Shown in pieces: positions 62,554-64,000 of a stretch of DNA of 64,000 bases (positions are counted from its first letter, which is position 1; the number at the start of each line of letters is the position of its first letter). Location: NCBI RefSeq assembly GCF_001269885.1, contig NZ_LHVH01000005.1, positions 106,895-170,894 on the forward strand, written 5' to 3'. Source of the stretch: Pseudomonas kilonensis (GTDB lineage Bacteria; Pseudomonadota; Gammaproteobacteria; Pseudomonadales; Pseudomonadaceae). The notes beneath the pieces are model-generated. The model made no database searches. It worked only from the letters and a program-made list of their open reading frames with translations, and was not told the DNA's origin. A program made the translations under genes and the position numbers.

Positions 62554-62676
62554 CCTGTGGGAGCGAGCTCTGTGGGAGCAAAGCTTGCTCGCGATGAACG
62601 ATGACGCGGTTTTGCAGTTGAACCGTGTCGACCTCATCGCGAGCAAGCTTTGCTCCCACAGGCTTGCTCCCACAGG
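62554..62676. repeat. Double-nested REP hairpin between secB and trmL
   Basis: CCTGTGGGAGCGAG at 62554-62567 is followed at once by CTGTGGGAGCAAAGCTTGCTC, and the mirror order appears at the other side (GCAAGCTTTGCTCCCACAG then CTTGCTCCCACAGG to 62676). Two REP pairs, one truncated, are nested between convergent genes. Confidence 0.9.
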
Positions 62677-62699
62677 TGTTTCTGGCTGACAGGAAGGGC

Positions 62700-63155
62700 T
62701 CAGGCGAAGCCGTTCTGCCGCCACGCCTCATAAACCGCCACTGCCACGGTATTGGACAGGTTCAGGCTGCGGCAGCCTTCGCGCATCGGCAGGCGCAGGC
62801 GCTGGTCGGCGGGCAGGGCGTCCAGCACCTCGGCCGGCAGGCCACGGCTTTCCGGGCCGAACAGGAACGCATCACCGGCGACGAAGCTGGCGTCATGGAA
62901 CGGCCGCGAACCCTTGGTGGTAAAGGCGAACAGGCGCGGATGCCCCAGGCTCTCCAGACAACTGGCAAGGTCGGCGTGACGCTGCAAGGTGGCATACTCG
63001 TGGTAGTCGAGACCGGCACGGCGCAGGCGCTTGTCGTCCATGTCGAAGCCCAGCGGTTCGATCAAATGCAGGTGGCAGCCGCTGTTGGCGCACAACCTGA
63101 TGACGTTGCCGGTATTCGGCGGAATTTCCGGTTGAAAAAGGATGACGTGAAACAT
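62700..63155 (-). CDS. trmL: tRNA (cytidine(34)-2'-O)-methyltransferase TrmL
   Basis: A 151-residue SPOUT methyltransferase (MFHVILFQPEIPPNTGNVIR LCAN) with the knot motifs LFGPESRGLP and LRLPMREGCRSLNLSNTVAV. It methylates the wobble ribose of tRNA-Leu isoacceptors. ATG 63155 is the only start giving the conserved N-terminus. Confidence 0.95.
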   Translation of the reverse strand: MFHVILFQPEIPPNTGNVIRLCANSGCHLHLIEPLGFDMDDKRLRRAGLDYHEYATLQRHADLASCLESLGHPRLFAFTTKGSRPFHDASFVAGDAFLFGPESRGLPAEVLDALPADQRLRLPMREGCRSLNLSNTVAVAVYEAWRQNGFA

Positions 63156-63219
63156 GCACGGCTCCGCAGATAAAGATGAGCGGCATTCTACGCCGCAAAC
63201 CGATAAACGTTCGAAGCTA

Positions 63220-63594
63220 ATGCCTCGGGTAATGGGCTCGTTGGCGATCGTCGGCGTGATGGTCGGGCTGATGATCGGACGCCTGACCACACCCGAACCG
63301 AGCGTGCTGCAGCAGGTCGAGGTGACCGACGGTGGCGTGGTGGCCTGGTTCAATAACGAACCCAAGTTGCACGGGGAAGTCATCGACGGCTCGGTGGCGT
63401 TGTTGTTCGAAGCAGAAGGTCGATCGCAGAACGGCCAGTTGAAGCTCAACGGCAAGGACGTGAACTGGCGGGTGCGTTTGAGTGACAAGGGGTTGTTGCT
63501 GACACTGGTGGCGGCGCGTCCGTTGCGCGGGGCGTGGACCGCCAGCGAGGTCGATGACCGCTGGCGGCTGGAGGTCCGTCTCCAGGAGCAATAA
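63220..63594 (+). CDS. Hypothetical membrane-anchored protein
   Basis: A 124-residue protein with an N-terminal helix (VMGSLAIVGVMVGLMIGRLT) and a C-terminal beta-rich domain (VVAWFNNEPKLHGEVIDGSV, NWRVRLSDKGLLLTLVAARP). No family is recognised. ATG 63220 is chosen because it leaves room for a divergent promoter with trmL; the alternative ATG 63154 would overlap the trmL start and has AAGGA 11 bases upstream. Confidence 0.55.
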   Translation: MPRVMGSLAIVGVMVGLMIGRLTTPEPSVLQQVEVTDGGVVAWFNNEPKLHGEVIDGSVALLFEAEGRSQNGQLKLNGKDVNWRVRLSDKGLLLTLVAARPLRGAWTASEVDDRWRLEVRLQEQ

Positions 63595-63598
63595 AAGA

Positions 63599-63784
63599 GG
63601 GAATCCCCGGCCTGCCTGTACCAAGGTCCCCAAAACGGGAGGGCTTACCGCGAAGGTCCAGCCCTGGTGTAAAGAAGGGAAACCTTGACCTGCCTGTATC
63701 AAGGCCCCCAAAACACTGGGCTCGATGAGCCCGGTATAAAATGGGGAATCCCCGGCCTGCCTGTACCAAGGTCCCCGAAACTGG
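63599..63784. repeat. Three imperfect tandem repeats
   Basis: The unit GGGAATCCCCGGCCTGCCTG, TACCAAGGTCCCCAAAAC occurs at about 63599-63636, 63678-63715 (AACCTTGACCTGCCTGTATC variant) and 63745-63782. Between copies lies a small hairpin (GGGCT ... AGCCC, as at 63719-63733) followed by GGTATAAA or GGTGTAAA. Confidence 0.8.
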
Positions 63785-63856
63785 GTAGTGATTGAGTTAT
63801 TGCAGGGGGCGTGCCAGTTTTAAATGGCTTGTCACAAAAAGACCGCTGGTGATGCG

Positions 63857-63893
63857 AAAAGCCCCGTATTCCGGGGCTTTTGTTTTTATTTGT
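63857..63893. terminator. Intrinsic terminator
   Basis: Stem AAAAGCCCCG / CGGGGCTTTT with loop TATTC and a T-rich run to 63893. It can serve transcripts from either side. Confidence 0.85.
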
Positions 63894-64000
63894 GCGGTTT
63901 TTTTCGAACGGGGTCGATGGTTTTGGCTCGTTGTGCATGCGCAATTGCGGTTCGCAGTGCATTGATGCGGTGCACAAAGATCCAATGTGGGAGCGGGCTT

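Larger units (their letters stand above)
63595..64000. other. Intergenic repeat region at the right edge
   Basis: No gene in 406 bp. It holds three imperfect repeats (63599-63784), an intrinsic terminator at 63857-63889 and the first 17 bases of a REP cut by the window edge (TGTGGGAGCGGGCTT from 63985). Confidence 0.6.

Noticed and set aside
63599..63784. CRISPR-like repeats at the right edge
   Set aside because: Only three imperfect copies at irregular spacing with hairpins and shared intervening sequence; not a CRISPR.

Overview
The window comes from a Pseudomonas chromosome, most likely the P. fluorescens group. The evidence is dense GC-rich coding with short intergenic gaps, many REP/REPIN palindromes with the core GTGGGAGC...GCTTGCTCGCGA, and a gene content that from memory follows the P. 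aeruginosa PAO1 PA5127-PA5185 neighbourhood (secB, grxC, gpmI, envC, ctpA, his genes, mutY, rml genes, dctBD, cysQ, nudE). No species call is made.

Layout. 1-5990: thioesterase fragment, glycine-zipper protein, leftward lysR-fdhD-fdhF unit and a LysM/BON protein. 5991-7007: non-coding repeat block with an exact 88-bp tandem array, each unit carrying one REP core. 7008-16435: yrfG, nudE-cysQ, a YiiD-type thioesterase, the dctB-dctD two-component pair and the rfbB-A-C-D dTDP-rhamnose operon. 16645-23873: a three-domain kinase/M23-like/aminotransferase fusion, agmatine deiminase, a small protein, a DsbA-like protein and an OprD porin. 24300-27346: an accessory operon (isoleucine-dioxygenase-type 2OG-Fe enzyme, GNAT, AzlC, AzlD) facing a LysR regulator. 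27742-31123: RES/Xre toxin-antitoxin pair, a chemoreceptor, and a DUF3077 protein with a large folded leader.

31300-36600 is an AT-richer, defence-like island ending at tRNA-Thr. It holds an Abi_2 (AbiF/AbiD-type) HEPN protein preceded by a compact structured RNA with its own promoter and terminator, a small gene with a LexA-like box, a three-gene unknown operon behind a 12-base homopolymer, and an unknown membrane protein. 36734-44801 holds an FkbM-like pseudogene, a run of DnaA-box-like sites, a methyltransferase joined to a basic-amino-acid ABC transporter operon, and a DUF1016/YhcG nuclease between two related small proteins. 44863-64000 is core genome: cupin, tRNA-Phe, yggX-mutY-AsmA, PanM-like, an OFA-type MFS transporter, hisB-hisH-DUF2164-hisA-hisF, a periplasmic binding protein, yibQ-ctpA-envC-gpmI, rhodanese-grxC-secB and trmL.

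The best candidates for under-described biology are the Abi_2 gene with its terminator-gated RNA (type III toxin-antitoxin-like layout), the hydroxylase/acetyltransferase/AzlCD operon (possible modification and export of a branched-chain amino acid), and the folded leader of the DUF3077 gene.
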